Positions 17,476 through 27,612 are shown, counted from the stretch's first letter. The stretch is DNA of 64,000 nt from Alcaligenes endophyticus (GCF_026344035.1 NZ_JAPKND010000001.1:744001-808000), one strand, 5' to 3'. Notes: a model not told the origin generated them from the letters alone. Translations and numbers: made by a program.

Positions 17476-17937
17476 ATGCCTTTAGACGAACTCGATAAAC
17501 GTCTCTTAAATCAGTTGCAAGATAACTGCGATCTCAGCAATCAAGACCTCGCGGAGCTGGTTCATGTCTCGGCGCCAACCTGTTTACGTCGGGTACGACG
17601 CCTGAAGCAAGAGGGTTATATACGTAAACAAGTCGCCTTACTAGAGCCCAGCAAGATCCAGGCGGGCCTTACCGTGATCGTAGAATTGACACTGGATCAG
17701 CAAGGCGCTGAGCACGTGGACGAGTTTGAACGCCGCATGCAATCAGAGAGCGCCGTACAGCAGTGTTATCACGTGGCAACTGGACCGGACTTTATTCTGA
17801 TTCTATATGTTCCAACGATGCAGGCTTACCATGAGTTAGCCCATCAACTGTTCAGCAGCCATCGCAATGTACGTAACGTGCGTAGTTTTTTTAGCGTGCA
17901 TCAAAGTAAATTCGACACCCGTTATCCTATCCCTTAA
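17476..17937 (+). CDS. Lrp/AsnC family transcriptional regulator
   Basis: 153-residue regulator. The N-terminal helix-turn-helix (residues 5-60, LDKRLLNQLQDNCDLSNQDLAELVHVSAPTCLRRV in outline) is followed by the ligand-binding RAM domain (about 65-145) with the CYHVATGPDFILILYVP strand. Such proteins form octamers and respond to amino acids. The 3' end overlaps the convergent glycosyltransferase gene by four bases. Target genes are unknown; glmS and the gene itself are the nearest candidates. Confidence 0.92.
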   Translation: MPLDELDKRLLNQLQDNCDLSNQDLAELVHVSAPTCLRRVRRLKQEGYIRKQVALLEPSKIQAGLTVIVELTLDQQGAEHVDEFERRMQSESAVQQCYHVATGPDFILILYVPTMQAYHELAHQLFSSHRNVRNVRSFFSVHQSKFDTRYPIP

Positions 17938-19037
17938 GCAGGCTGTACGATGCGCTCGTACAAACGCAAATATTGCTGTGCCATTGACTGTACACCATGG
18001 GTACGAAGCACCCATTCATAAGCGTTATGCTGTAATTGTTCGCGCAAAGAAGGCTCATTTAAAAGACGCTCGATGGCGGTAGCCATAGACATATGGTCGC
18101 CTACTGCGCAAGCTAAGCCACGATTTTTTCCCAACAGCTCGGGCAAGCCTCCCGTAGTGGTAGCCACCACAGGCACTTTATACACAAAAGCATCTAGCAC
18201 ACTACTGCCTAAAGCCTCGTGCCTAGAGCTGAGCACAAAGACGTCTAGCAGGCGATATATGTCTTGCACTTGCTCTTGAAAACCGCACAATATATAACAA
18301 GACTGCAAGCCATACTGCTGAATCAAACCCTGCAAGGCGGGGGTTTCGCTGCCCGATGCACCAAAATGCAGGAAAATAAAATCCTGCCGCCGTAAATATA
18401 AAGCATGGATCGCCCGGACCAGTGTGGCAGGGTCTTTTTCGGGTGTCTGGGCCGCCGCAGTTCCTACTACATAGGTATAGCGTTGTAATTGATAGCGTTG
18501 GCGTAACTGCTCAATATGCTCAGGGTTAGGCGCTTGGTAATCAATGGCACTTCCAATAATATCCACCGCTAAACCCAGGCGTCTGGGTTCAGCCGCTGCT
18601 GCCTGGCTAATGGCCACTAGCGCCGTCGCCTGCCGCCATTTCCACAAGGTACGTTTTTCTTTAGCACTTAAGGTGGGTCTGAGAGCTTGCGGGTCGTTGC
18701 CCGCCTTATCTACAGGAAAAGCCGTGCGGCGCGTAAACACGATTCGGGGCCCCAAGATCGGAGCCAATACCGCCAGCCACGACATACTAGCCGCTGTTTG
18801 GGCGTGAATAATATCAAAGCGCCGCCCGTGGCTGAGCAAATACACCATGGCAGCAAACGGACCCGCCACGGTTTTAACGGCAATTCCCGATGCGTTGGCG
18901 CGCCGCGCTAGCTCATGGCCATGGCGCGCCAGCAAAGTGACCTCGTGGCCCGCTGCTTGGAACTGTTGCAAACTAAGCAGGGTCTGACGTTCACCCCCAC
19001 GCCAACCCCGCTCGGTATTTAGCATCAGAATGCGCAT
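17934..19037 (-). CDS. Glycosyltransferase, GT4 family
   Basis: 367-residue GT-B fold glycosyltransferase. The N-terminal half opens LMLNTERGWRGGERQTL, a donor/acceptor loop typical of GT4 enzymes. The C-terminal half has the GT4 signature VFVLSSRHEALGSSVLDAFVYKVPVVATTTGG with the EX7E-like pattern (Glu in SSRHEALG). It probably adds a sugar during LPS core or surface glycan synthesis; donor and acceptor are not identifiable. It is upstream of glmS and downstream of glmU on the same strand, so sugar-nucleotide supply genes surround it. Confidence 0.88.
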   Translation of the reverse strand: MRILMLNTERGWRGGERQTLLSLQQFQAAGHEVTLLARHGHELARRANASGIAVKTVAGPFAAMVYLLSHGRRFDIIHAQTAASMSWLAVLAPILGPRIVFTRRTAFPVDKAGNDPQALRPTLSAKEKRTLWKWRQATALVAISQAAAAEPRRLGLAVDIIGSAIDYQAPNPEHIEQLRQRYQLQRYTYVVGTAAAQTPEKDPATLVRAIHALYLRRQDFIFLHFGASGSETPALQGLIQQYGLQSCYILCGFQEQVQDIYRLLDVFVLSSRHEALGSSVLDAFVYKVPVVATTTGGLPELLGKNRGLACAVGDHMSMATAIERLLNEPSLREQLQHNAYEWVLRTHGVQSMAQQYLRLYERIVQPA

Positions 19038-19077
19038 ATTAGCGTTCCATGCTTAGCACACACAGCCAATGAGCGCA

Positions 19078-20451
19078 TCAAGTTTTCTTGACCGGTCGGC
19101 GCCATGCCTCGATAGATCGCTGATGCGTACGCGACAAAGTGAGTTGCTCGGCCGGAGCATCCTTTGTTAGCGTCGTACCAGCCCCTATCGTGGCCCCTTT
19201 ACCTACGCGCACAGGAGCGACCAACTGCGTATCTGAACCGATAAACACATCGTCTTCAATGACCGTACGGTATTTGTTAGCACCGTCGTAATTACACGTA
19301 ATGGTACCGGCACCAATATTGACTCGTTCACCAATGTCGGCGTCACCGACATATGCCAAATGATTCGCTTTCGAGCCAGTGCCAAAAATCGCATTTTTTA
19401 TTTCGACAAAGTTTCCGACATGCGCTTGGGCACCTAGTTGAGTACCTGGACGTAGACGCGCATAAGGGCCCACTTTTGCCTCTACACCTATCTGAGCTTG
19501 TTGCAGGTGACAGTAGGCTTCAATACGCACTCCGTCCTCTACGACGACATCTTTTAAAACGCTGTGCGGCCCCACATGCACGCCATCCCCTAATACGACC
19601 GTGCCTTCAAATATGCACCCCACGTCAATGTATACGTCACGTCCACATTGCAAATCGCCACGCTGATCAAAACGGCTAGGGTCGGCTAAAGTGACGCCTT
19701 GCTCGAGTTGACGACGGGCTAGTTCCGCTTGCCATAAACGCTCTAGCTGGGCCTGCTGGATACGGCTATTCACCCCCAAAGTTTCCCACGCCGCGTGCGC
19801 TTGGGCTGCCTGCACCGGCACACCATCAGCCACTGCCAAAGCAATGATATCGGTAAGATAATATTCACCTTGTGCATTATTGTTATCAATACGGTTAAGC
19901 CAGTCTTTCAGCTTAGCGGTGGGCGCCACCAGAATACCGGTATTGACCTCGTTAATAGCGCGCTCTGTCTCGCTGGCATCTTTGTGTTCTACGATGCGTT
20001 GCACTGTGCCATCATCGCCACGCACAATGCGGCCGTAGCCGGTAGGGTCGCCAAGGAATTCGGTCAGCACTGCTACCCCGTTACCACGGGCCTGCAGCAA
20101 GCGTTCAAGGGTGGCTGCTTGCACCATAGGAACGTCGCCATACAACACCAGAGTGGCGTCTTGCGCGCTGCCGTCGTCTAGTAGGGCCGGCACCGCTTGT
20201 TGCACCGCATGGCCGGTACCATGCTGTGGGCTCTGCAGTGCAAACACTAGCCCAGCTTGTGCCGGATAACGGGTTTGCACCTGCTCTGCACCGTGGCCCA
20301 CTACCACTACCACTTGCTGAGGCGACAACGCTTGGGCTGTACCTAATACATGCTCAAGCATAGGCTTGCCAGCGATGGGATGCAGTACTTTTGGTAGGTC
20401 TGACTGCATGCGCTTACCCATGCCTGCGGCCAAAATGACGATATTCAACAT
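19078..20451 (-). CDS. glmU: Bifunctional N-acetylglucosamine-1-phosphate uridyltransferase / glucosamine-1-phosphate acetyltransferase GlmU
   Basis: 457 residues with start at 20451; an in-frame TTG nine bases upstream is less likely. The N-terminal pyrophosphorylase domain (1-230) begins [21 protein letters not shown], the nucleotide-binding signature. The C-terminal half is a left-handed beta helix of hexapeptide repeats ending in the acetyltransferase active region ([25 protein letters not shown]). It makes UDP-GlcNAc from glucosamine-1-phosphate, completing the path begun by GlmS encoded nearby. Confidence 0.97.
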   Translation of the reverse strand: MLNIVILAAGMGKRMQSDLPKVLHPIAGKPMLEHVLGTAQALSPQQVVVVVGHGAEQVQTRYPAQAGLVFALQSPQHGTGHAVQQAVPALLDDGSAQDATLVLYGDVPMVQAATLERLLQARGNGVAVLTEFLGDPTGYGRIVRGDDGTVQRIVEHKDASETERAINEVNTGILVAPTAKLKDWLNRIDNNNAQGEYYLTDIIALAVADGVPVQAAQAHAAWETLGVNSRIQQAQLERLWQAELARRQLEQGVTLADPSRFDQRGDLQCGRDVYIDVGCIFEGTVVLGDGVHVGPHSVLKDVVVEDGVRIEAYCHLQQAQIGVEAKVGPYARLRPGTQLGAQAHVGNFVEIKNAIFGTGSKANHLAYVGDADIGERVNIGAGTITCNYDGANKYRTVIEDDVFIGSDTQLVAPVRVGKGATIGAGTTLTKDAPAEQLTLSRTHQRSIEAWRRPVKKT

Positions 20452-20486
20452 GTGAAACAACCTATCAAGGTAAAAATTAGTGTGGC

Positions 20487-21299
20487 TTATTTAGTCGTAC
20501 CGGACGGGCGTGCAGGCGCCACAGATTTTGCTGCCGTTTTCCTAGCGGGTGCGGTTTTAGCCGCTTTCTTGGCGGCTGTTTTAGCTGTTTTGCTAACCCC
20601 TTTACGAGGGCTAGGGGTAGAAGCCTTAACCGGAGCAGTTGCAGCGGACGTGGCTGCCGTCCCAGAAAACGGGGACTGACGCGCACCTAGCGTCGTATCA
20701 GGGCTAACTGCTTGGGGTGCCGCAGGACGCAGAGCTTCGGCTTGCTTTAACGACGCAGCGGTTAAGGACTCAAACTGCTGCTGCAACATATTCCACCAAC
20801 CTTTGGCCGCCGCACCGGCTTCCGCTAAAGCCTTGGCGGATTCTTCTGCCATGGCTGCACTGGCATCATGTGTAGTGCCACTATCGCTGACAGTGGGCGC
20901 GGAGGCAGAAGCTGCTGAGCTTGTCTCGGAGGCGTCTGCAGTGGATTTGGTTGGCTGAGCTGCTAAGAAACCTTCAAAAGGATTTTTTTGTCCTGTGGAG
21001 CGTACTAATTCGTGCAAGGTATTGAGTGTAGAGCGCTGGATTTCAAGGCCTTGAATAGTAGCGCTTAACATAGACAGGTTCAGTTGCAGCCAACTTTCCA
21101 CTGCTCGCATATCACGTATACGGCGGTCAAGCTCATCAGGATCAAGCTGCCCCATCACCGCCGCCCCCATATCCGCTGAGCCTCCTGTGGCCATGTTTCT
21201 CCAGGCCTGCGACATCATGTCCATGCTACGCAGCAATGGATTCTCGTTGGGATCGCCTAAAGCGGCAAAGTTGGGCAAATTGAATGGATTGGTATTCAT
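20487..21299 (-). CDS. phaM: PhaM-type polyhydroxyalkanoate granule regulatory protein
   Basis: 270 residues from the ATG at 21299, which has AAGGAG upstream. The conserved PhaM core is visible: [20 protein letters not shown] followed by [20 protein letters not shown] (about 70-110). The middle is Ala/Ser-rich and the C-terminus is a Lys/Ala/Pro-rich tail like histone H1 ([12 protein letters not shown]). In Cupriavidus PhaM activates the PHA synthase and ties granules to the nucleoid, the tail binding DNA. Its presence suggests this organism stores PHA, although the synthase phaC is not in the window. Confidence 0.85.
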   Translation of the reverse strand: MNTNPFNLPNFAALGDPNENPLLRSMDMMSQAWRNMATGGSADMGAAVMGQLDPDELDRRIRDMRAVESWLQLNLSMLSATIQGLEIQRSTLNTLHELVRSTGQKNPFEGFLAAQPTKSTADASETSSAASASAPTVSDSGTTHDASAAMAEESAKALAEAGAAAKGWWNMLQQQFESLTAASLKQAEALRPAAPQAVSPDTTLGARQSPFSGTAATSAATAPVKASTPSPRKGVSKTAKTAAKKAAKTAPARKTAAKSVAPARPSGTTK

Positions 21300-21366
21300 G
21301 ACTGCACTCCTTAAAGCAGATAATAAACGCTGAGGCACTTGCCTAGGCGCTGCTTGGATAAACAAC

Positions 21367-22191
21367 TTAGGATTGATTCAAGCGTCGTGCAACGCTATCT
21401 AGCATGACTAACTGTGCTTCTAAGGTGAACTGCTCTGCCTCTATCATGGCCCACCACTCGTCCATATCAAGCAGACGGAACTCGCTGACTTCACCATCCA
21501 TATTACGTGGTACGACCCCGTCTGGTAGGACGCAATCACTCACTAAGGCATTTTCTACCTGATAACCTTCAGGCAAACGTTTATGCATACGCACCACCAT
21601 ACGCATAGGCTCACGCGCCACAAGCATACTTTCTTCTAAGCCCGCCTCTTCATAGCTTTCACGTAGCAGGGAGCGGTCTAACGACTCATTGGCCACTGCT
21701 AAGCCACCCACCAAGGTGTCCCACATATTAGGATCAGAGGACTTGCTTGCGGCTCGCTTAGCCGCCCAAATGCGTCCGTCGCTAGACCAGCCATTAACAT
21801 GCACGGCTTGGGTCAAGAATCCAAGCGTACGCATCGCCCCGCGCTCAATGGCTCCTAAGGTGCGGCCTTCGCCAATCACTTCTAATAACTCGCCCCGCCA
21901 ACTGCGCACAAACCCCCCTTGATCAAGACGATGAGCAATTTGCTCTAACACCTGATTTAAGGACAAATGTTGACTCGCACATGCGTCAATACGTAACACT
22001 TCTTCGTCGAGAGCCACACCGTCAAGCATGGCAATATGCTGAGCCGGTCGGGCACCTACCCAACCAGACACACGTCCAGCAACAGTAACGGGACGGGAGC
22101 CCAGCGGCGGTAATTGCTGGGTTTGCGGCGTCAGCAACGCAATGCGCTGCTCGATGGCCTTTTTGAGGGAGGAGGGGTTAATTGGCTTCAT
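21367..22191 (-). CDS. Nudix hydrolase with DUF4743-like N-terminal domain
   Basis: 274 residues from the ATG at 22191; neither this start nor an upstream one at 22221 has a good ribosome-binding site. The C-terminal Nudix domain carries a complete Nudix box (GLAVANE ... RESYEEAGL, matching Gx5Ex7REUxEExGU). The N-terminal 120 residues resemble the DUF4743 domain found in thiamine-pyrophosphokinase-related Nudix proteins. It should hydrolyse a nucleoside diphosphate derivative; the substrate is unknown. It is upstream of phaM on the same strand with a 67-base gap. Confidence 0.85.
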   Translation of the reverse strand: MKPINPSSLKKAIEQRIALLTPQTQQLPPLGSRPVTVAGRVSGWVGARPAQHIAMLDGVALDEEVLRIDACASQHLSLNQVLEQIAHRLDQGGFVRSWRGELLEVIGEGRTLGAIERGAMRTLGFLTQAVHVNGWSSDGRIWAAKRAASKSSDPNMWDTLVGGLAVANESLDRSLLRESYEEAGLEESMLVAREPMRMVVRMHKRLPEGYQVENALVSDCVLPDGVVPRNMDGEVSEFRLLDMDEWWAMIEAEQFTLEAQLVMLDSVARRLNQS

Positions 22192-22362
22192 AGGAGCTAA
22201 TTGTAAATGAAGGCAGAGCACTTACGGAATTATTGCTGTTTAGTCGAAGTTTGTTATCAAAAGAAATATTCTGCTCTTGTTTCAGAGGGTGAGTCGGCGC
22301 TAGAATTTGCGTTATAAGAATAAAAATAGAAATTATCTGCATCACAGCCTGCACCCATGTTA

Positions 22363-22389
22363 TTGACATGGCATAAATATAAATATTAA
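22363..22389 (+). promoter_or_regulatory. Candidate promoter upstream of coxB
   Basis: A perfect TTGACA at 22363-22368 is followed, 15 bases on, by TATTAA at 22384-22389. The spacer is shorter than ideal, so the exact -10 is uncertain. It lies about 85 bases before coxB in an otherwise gene-free stretch (22192-22472). Confidence 0.4.
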
Positions 22390-22472
22390 CGCTGTTTCGT
22401 TTCGAGTTTGTTTTCTACGTAGTCGAAGTCACCGGAACTGTCCGGCTTTGCAACGCGACAATGAGGGACAAC

Positions 22473-23633
22473 ATGAAGAAGTGGAAACCCTATTTAATTA
22501 GCGCCCTATGTCTGACCACGCGCCTAACACACGCTCAGGTAAGCGACATGCCCGGTGGGCCTAAAGTCAATCAGCTCAACCTTCCCCAAGGGGTGACGCC
22601 GATTTCCGCTGATATTGCGTGGCTGCATTGGATGATGCTGATCATCTGCGCCATTATCTTTCTTGGTGTATTTGGGGTGATGTTTTACGCCATTGTCCGA
22701 CATCGTAAGTCCAAAGGGGCGGTGCCAGCGACGTTTCATGAGCATATCGGTGTAGAAGTTGCCTGGACGGTAATTCCCTTTCTTATCGTTATTGGCATGG
22801 CCTTACCCGCTACCCGAACCGTCGTGGCGATGAAAGACACCAGCAGTGCTGACCTTACCGTTAAAGCCACCGGCTACCAATGGAAGTGGGGCTATGAGTA
22901 TCTGGATGGGCCCGCGACTGGAGTTCAGTTTCTATCTACCTTGTCTACGCCAAGAGCGCAGATAGAAGGACGAGAACCGCGCAGCAACACCTACTTAATG
23001 GAGGTAGACAACCCTCTGGTAGTCCCTGTGGATAAAAAAATACGCGTGATCGTCACTGCTGCGGATGTGATTCACTCGTGGATGGTGCCAGATTTGGGTG
23101 TCAAGCAAGATGCCATTCCGGGGTTTTTAAGAGATAGCTGGTTTCGTGCAAACAAAGTAGGCACGTACCGCGGACAATGTGCCGAACTGTGTGGGCGTGA
23201 TCATGCTTTCATGCCCATCGTGGTCAAGGTAGTAGAGCAGACTGATTATGACGCTTGGGTCGCCCAACAACAGGTCGCACTACAAGCCGCCGCTGACGAT
23301 CCCGATAAAGAATGGTCCAAAGAAGAACTGATCGATAAGGGTAAACAAGTTTTCCAGGCCAACTGTGCTTCGTGTCATCAAGCCCAAGGCGAAGGCGTGG
23401 CCAATACGTTCCCTGCCCTTGATGGCAATGAACAATATGTATTAGCCCCCATGAAAGAACAGATCCTTACTGTGCTCAATGGACATCCCGGCACCGCTAT
23501 GGCCGCTTTTCGAGACCGACTCAGCGAGGTGGAAATCGCTGCTGTCATTACCTACACCCGCAATGCATGGAGTAATGCTGGCAAAGGGCCTGACCCCGTG
23601 GTCTTGCCTAAGGATGTCAGCGCTCAACGCTAA
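22473..23633 (+). CDS. coxB: Cytochrome c oxidase subunit II with C-terminal cytochrome c domain
   Basis: 386 residues; the ATG at 22473 has GAGGGA upstream and starts a signal sequence (cleavage near THAQ). Two transmembrane helices follow (about 45-70 and 90-115), then the CuA cupredoxin domain with CAELCGRDHAFM. A fused cytochrome c domain at the C-terminus (about 285-375) has one haem site, CASCH. It receives electrons from cytochrome c and passes them to subunit I. The caa3-like fusion is common in this group. It is the first gene of the oxidase block. Confidence 0.96.
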   Translation: MKKWKPYLISALCLTTRLTHAQVSDMPGGPKVNQLNLPQGVTPISADIAWLHWMMLIICAIIFLGVFGVMFYAIVRHRKSKGAVPATFHEHIGVEVAWTVIPFLIVIGMALPATRTVVAMKDTSSADLTVKATGYQWKWGYEYLDGPATGVQFLSTLSTPRAQIEGREPRSNTYLMEVDNPLVVPVDKKIRVIVTAADVIHSWMVPDLGVKQDAIPGFLRDSWFRANKVGTYRGQCAELCGRDHAFMPIVVKVVEQTDYDAWVAQQQVALQAAADDPDKEWSKEELIDKGKQVFQANCASCHQAQGEGVANTFPALDGNEQYVLAPMKEQILTVLNGHPGTAMAAFRDRLSEVEIAAVITYTRNAWSNAGKGPDPVVLPKDVSAQR

Positions 23634-23687
23634 GCATCACCCTAGCTACCCTACGAGAGAACCGCACACTGGCAGGAAGGAGACAAC

Positions 23688-25277
23688 ATGAGCAGCCTTA
23701 CCGCAGACCCTCGGCAGCCCGTCCAAGACGAGCACGCGATGCCACATGGATGGCGAAGGTGGTTATTTGCCACGAATCATAAAGACATCGGAACCATGTA
23801 TTTAATTTTCTCCTTCGCGATGCTACTCGAAGGAGGGGTGTTAGCTCTATTGGTTCGCACGGAACTCTTTTCCCCTGGCCTGCAATTTTTCCGTCCAGAG
23901 CTGTTTAATCAGTTCACCACTATGCATGGCTTAATCATGATTTTTGGCGCTATCATGCCGGCCTTTGTAGGCTTTGCCAATTGGATGATTCCACTGCAAA
24001 TTGGGGCATCGGATATGGCCTTTGCCCGCATGAATAACTTTAGCTTCTGGCTCTTACCAGTTGGCGGGCTTTTATTCACCTTATCGTTTTTTGTTCCTGG
24101 TGGTGCCCCCGCCACGGGCTGGACGATGTATGCCCCGCTTTCCCTGCAGATGGGGCCCGGCATGGATTTCACTATCTTTGCTGTCCACCTGCTAGGGGCC
24201 TCTTCGATTATGGGGGCTATTAATATCATCGTGACCGTATTAAATATGCGTGCCCCGGGCATGAGCATGATGAAAATGCCACTGTTTTGCTGGACGTGGC
24301 TGATCACTGCCTATCTACTTATTGCCGTGATGCCTGTTTTGGCTGCAGCCGTCACCATGCTCCTTACCGATAGGCATTTTGGCACCCATTTCTTCAACGC
24401 AGCCGGCGGGGGTGACCCTGTGCTGTACCAGCATATTTTTTGGTTCTTCGGCCACCCTGAAGTCTACATCATGATATTGCCGGCTTTTGGAATTGTTTCT
24501 GCGATAGTGCCGGCCTTTTCACGCAAGCCTTTGTTTGGCTATGCGTCCATGATTTACGCTACGGCCGCCATTGCGGTGCTCTCTTTTCTGGTCTGGGCAC
24601 ACCATATGTTTGCAACCGGTTTGCCCGTCACTGGGCAACTCTATTTCATGTACTCCACCATGCTTATTGCCATCCCCACTGGCGTTAAGATTTTTAACTG
24701 GGTAGCCACTATGTGGCGTGGTTCACTCAGTTTTGAAACGCCCATGCTCTTTGCGATTGGCTTTATCTTTGTATTTACTGTCGGGGGGTTCACGGGCCTT
24801 ATCCTAGCGGTAGCTCCCATCGATATAGCGGTTCACGATACCTATTACGTGGTGGCGCATTTCCATTATGTGCTAGTGGCCGGCTCACTATTTGCCCTGT
24901 TCGGTGGAGCCTATTATTGGCTACCTAAGTGGACAGGGCGCATGTATAACGAGCGACTGGGAAAGATCCATTTCTGGTTCACGATGATTTCTTTCAATAT
25001 CACGTTCTTTCCCATGCATTTTTTAGGCTTAGCAGGCATGCCGCGGCGTTATGCCGACTATGCGGCTCAATTCACTGACTTCCATAAAATTGCCACCATT
25101 GGCGCATTTTGGTTTGGTTTTAGTCAGTTGATCTTATTGTATATCGTCGTTCAAGCTGCACGGGGAAAAGGGGCTATCGCCCCTGCCAAACCGTGGGATG
25201 GAGCCGAAGGGCTCGAGTGGACGGTGCCTTCACCCGCACCTCATCATACCTTTGAGACCCCTCCCGTTATTCCTTAA
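23688..25277 (+). CDS. ctaD: Cytochrome c oxidase subunit I
   Basis: 529-residue catalytic subunit holding haem a, haem a3 and CuB; it reduces oxygen to water and pumps protons. Seen: twelve hydrophobic helices, [14 protein letters not shown] near the low-spin haem His, [14 protein letters not shown] with the CuB His and cross-linked Tyr, WAHHMFATG with the two further CuB His, and VAHFHYVL near the haem a3 ligand. AAGGAGA precedes the ATG. The length is typical of A-type oxidases. Confidence 0.97.
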   Translation: MSSLTADPRQPVQDEHAMPHGWRRWLFATNHKDIGTMYLIFSFAMLLEGGVLALLVRTELFSPGLQFFRPELFNQFTTMHGLIMIFGAIMPAFVGFANWMIPLQIGASDMAFARMNNFSFWLLPVGGLLFTLSFFVPGGAPATGWTMYAPLSLQMGPGMDFTIFAVHLLGASSIMGAINIIVTVLNMRAPGMSMMKMPLFCWTWLITAYLLIAVMPVLAAAVTMLLTDRHFGTHFFNAAGGGDPVLYQHIFWFFGHPEVYIMILPAFGIVSAIVPAFSRKPLFGYASMIYATAAIAVLSFLVWAHHMFATGLPVTGQLYFMYSTMLIAIPTGVKIFNWVATMWRGSLSFETPMLFAIGFIFVFTVGGFTGLILAVAPIDIAVHDTYYVVAHFHYVLVAGSLFALFGGAYYWLPKWTGRMYNERLGKIHFWFTMISFNITFFPMHFLGLAGMPRRYADYAAQFTDFHKIATIGAFWFGFSQLILLYIVVQAARGKGAIAPAKPWDGAEGLEWTVPSPAPHHTFETPPVIP

Positions 25278-25288
25278 GGAGCCCCAAC

Positions 25289-25402
25289 ATGACGCCTGAG
25301 CAACGCCGCCGCAATCGCCGCTTGGCCTTTATTTTGGTGCTACTGGTATGCGCCATTTCAGGGTGGGCGCTTTTCCGCGGTGCCTACCTACTGCGAGCGT
25401 GA
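25289..25402 (+). CDS. Cytochrome oxidase small assembly protein (37 residues)
   Basis: A short frame with AAGGAG before the ATG encodes 37 residues: a basic N-terminus (MTPEQRRRNRRLAF) and one transmembrane helix (about 12-30), ending GAYLLRA. Tiny proteins of this shape lie directly after subunit I in many Burkholderiales and are annotated as cytochrome oxidase small assembly protein. Their exact role is not established. It lies 11 bases after ctaD and one base before the DUF2970 gene. Confidence 0.8.
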   Translation: MTPEQRRRNRRLAFILVLLVCAISGWALFRGAYLLRA

Positions 25403-25403
25403 T

Positions 25404-25628
25404 ATGGATAAAGACTTTCGTAAGATTGCACGCCGCAAACTGAGCTTATGGCAGACCCTAAAAGCGATTGCTTGGGGAGCCTTGGGATTGCGTCGTGGAC
25501 AAGGCCATCAAGACGACATAAGCCGTGTTAATCCCGTCGTTTTAATCGTGTCGGCCTTGCTTGCTGCCTTGTTATTTATCGTCGTGCTAATTGCCATAGC
25601 TCGCTATTTGAGTCACTTTTATACCTAA
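25404..25628 (+). CDS. DUF2970 membrane protein
   Basis: 74 residues from the ATG at 25404, with a basic N-terminal half (FRKIARRKLSLWQTLKAIAWGALGLRRG) and one C-terminal transmembrane helix (about 45-68). This is the DUF2970 pattern, found in cox gene clusters of betaproteobacteria, function unknown. In related species cox11 (ctaG) normally sits next to it; here there is no such gene. It is co-directional with ctaD and ctaE. Confidence 0.8.
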   Translation: MDKDFRKIARRKLSLWQTLKAIAWGALGLRRGQGHQDDISRVNPVVLIVSALLAALLFIVVLIAIARYLSHFYT

Positions 25629-25666
25629 GTCCACTGCTTGCGTCTGACGCAGCGAAGGAGCACAAC

Positions 25667-26542
25667 ATGAGTGTCGAGCCCCGAGTTGATGTTCGCCAAG
25701 CCCCCTACTATTACGTGCCTGGCTTATCTGCCCACCCTGTACGAGCTAGCCTTGCACTCGCCTTAATTTTGTTGGGGGCGGCGTTGTGGATCAATGATTA
25801 CCTGCCTGGCTTTTACTTATTTTTGGTGGGTTTATTTGGTCTTTTCGTGGTGCTGTACCTCTGGTTCGGCGACGCCATACAGGAGTCTGAATCAGGCTTG
25901 TATGGCCAGCGAGTAGACTCCGCCTATCGCTGGAGCATGGCGTGGTTCATTTTTTCCGAGATCATGTTTTTTTCGGCTTTTTTCGGTGCTCTTTGGTACA
26001 CGCGTGAAATTGCCACCCCCACCTTGGGCAATTTGGAACATCGGCTTTTACTTTGGCCCGATTTTCATGGCATATGGCCTAATCAGGGGCCGGGTAATGC
26101 CATCGCCCCCTTCGAAGTCGTAGGCCCTCTATGGCTACCAACCATTAACACCGCTCTACTGCTAAGTTCTGGGGTAACGCTAACCTTGGCACACTACGCC
26201 ATACGAGCAAGTAAGCGCGTAGCCGCCATCGTCTGGCTGGCTATCACCGTCAGCTTAGGGTTCGTGTTTGTTGCTTGCCAAGCCTATGAATACCATCATG
26301 CCTATACCGAGTTGAATTTGAAATTCACCTCAGGTGCTTATGGGTCGTTGTTTTACATGCTCACTGGATTTCATGGCTTACACGTCATCATTGGCGCCAC
26401 CATGCTAACCGTGATACTGATCCGCTTACTGCGCGGGCACTTTACGGCCAAGCATCATTTTGGTTTCGAAGGCGCTGCTTGGTATTGGCACTTTGTCGAT
26501 GTGGTCTGGCTAGGATTGTATTTGTATGTGTACTGGTTTTAG
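25667..26542 (+). CDS. ctaE: Cytochrome c oxidase subunit III
   Basis: 291-residue membrane subunit with seven hydrophobic segments. It stabilises proton uptake by subunit I. Family motifs visible are FIFSEIMFFSAFFGALWY, LTGFHGLHVIIGA and the C-terminal WYWHFVDVVWLGLYLYVYW. GAAGGAG lies upstream of the ATG. It follows the DUF2970 gene by 38 bases. Confidence 0.96.
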   Translation: MSVEPRVDVRQAPYYYVPGLSAHPVRASLALALILLGAALWINDYLPGFYLFLVGLFGLFVVLYLWFGDAIQESESGLYGQRVDSAYRWSMAWFIFSEIMFFSAFFGALWYTREIATPTLGNLEHRLLLWPDFHGIWPNQGPGNAIAPFEVVGPLWLPTINTALLLSSGVTLTLAHYAIRASKRVAAIVWLAITVSLGFVFVACQAYEYHHAYTELNLKFTSGAYGSLFYMLTGFHGLHVIIGATMLTVILIRLLRGHFTAKHHFGFEGAAWYWHFVDVVWLGLYLYVYWF

Positions 26543-26550
26543 CCGCTATG

Positions 26551-26757
26551 TTAATACCAGGCTACCCCCGTACCCGGTAAGTAACCTGCAAAATGCGCTA
26601 GCAATACCAACAAAAAGAGGGCAATCGATAACCCAACGCGCACTGCCAACGCATAAGCCATACGCGCACCGCCACTCTGGTCTTTAAGGAGAAAAAACAA
26701 AGCCACCCCTAAAGCAAGCACTATACCCAAGAAGACGAATAACACTGACCATTGCAT
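26551..26757 (-). CDS. DUF2909 twin-transmembrane small protein
   Basis: 68 residues with start at 26757 (GAGG upstream on the minus strand). Two hydrophobic helices (about 4-22 and 38-60) flank a short charged loop (KDQSGGARM). This matches the DUF2909 family, unknown function, often found near cox genes. It is the only minus-strand gene inside the oxidase block, convergent with ctaE and divergent from surf1 with only 24 bases between the two start codons. Confidence 0.75.
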   Translation of the reverse strand: MQWSVLFVFLGIVLALGVALFFLLKDQSGGARMAYALAVRVGLSIALFLLVLLAHFAGYLPGTGVAWY

Positions 26758-26781
26758 CGTAATACCTCGCAGGGAGTAGGA

Positions 26782-27612
26782 ATGGGACAGCCAACACCAC
26801 ACCGCAGTTTAACTATCTACCGCTTAAGCATCCTTGCCTTGGTGCTTCTCGCAGGGCTGTTCATTACTTTAGGTTTATGGCAAATTCAGCGTGGAGCAGA
26901 GCGCGAGCAGTTGGCCAGCGCGATGACTACCGGTCGTCATCAGGCTCCGTTGCTACTTGAACATCAACACGATTGGGAGAAGGCTCAACCATGGCAACCT
27001 GTGCAGCTCCGGGGTGTGTGGCGTAATGACTTAACTGTACTCGTAGAAAACCGCAATTATCAAGGTCGTCCTGGTTACTGGGTAGCGACACCTTTATTAC
27101 TAAATACTCCAGTTGATACAAAGCGTGCCGCATTGGTCTTGCGAGGCTGGCTACCACGGTCTACCGAGCAAGCCATTAAAGTACCCCCTGCCGCAGAAGG
27201 CACCGTCTCGCTGGATGCAGAAATGTGGACGCATGTGCCACGGTTATATGAACTGCCCGGTACCAAACAGGCACGTCATGGTTTACCAGCCCAATTACCA
27301 GATACTAACGCCATGCCCCCGGTGGTACAAAACCTGGATGTAGCAGACATGGAGCAAGCCAGTGGATTGCTATTTCATACATCAGTACTAGCACAACTCA
27401 ATCCCGCACCCCCCTTACTACAAGACTGGCCCACCCCCAACCTGAACTATCACCAAAACCGCGGTTACGCGCTGCAATGGTTTGGTTTCGCATTAATTGT
27501 TGTACTCGCCTGCTTCAGATTGCTCTACCGCCTACGACAAATACGTCGAGCATCTAGCTATGTCCACCCTTCCTCTATTGCCTATAAGGATCATTCGCAT
27601 GGCCAGTCATAG
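26782..27612 (+). CDS. SURF1 family cytochrome oxidase assembly protein
   Basis: 276 residues from the ATG at 26782 (GGGAGTAGGA upstream). One transmembrane helix lies near each end (about 12-33 and 235-255) with a periplasmic domain between, the SURF1/Shy1 layout. Motifs include LGLWQIQRGAEREQL, VLVENRNYQGRPGYWV and the C-terminal NYHQNRGYALQWFGFA. SURF1 proteins help insert haem a into subunit I. It overlaps the following gene by 14 bases. Confidence 0.9.
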   Translation: MGQPTPHRSLTIYRLSILALVLLAGLFITLGLWQIQRGAEREQLASAMTTGRHQAPLLLEHQHDWEKAQPWQPVQLRGVWRNDLTVLVENRNYQGRPGYWVATPLLLNTPVDTKRAALVLRGWLPRSTEQAIKVPPAAEGTVSLDAEMWTHVPRLYELPGTKQARHGLPAQLPDTNAMPPVVQNLDVADMEQASGLLFHTSVLAQLNPAPPLLQDWPTPNLNYHQNRGYALQWFGFALIVVLACFRLLYRLRQIRRASSYVHPSSIAYKDHSHGQS

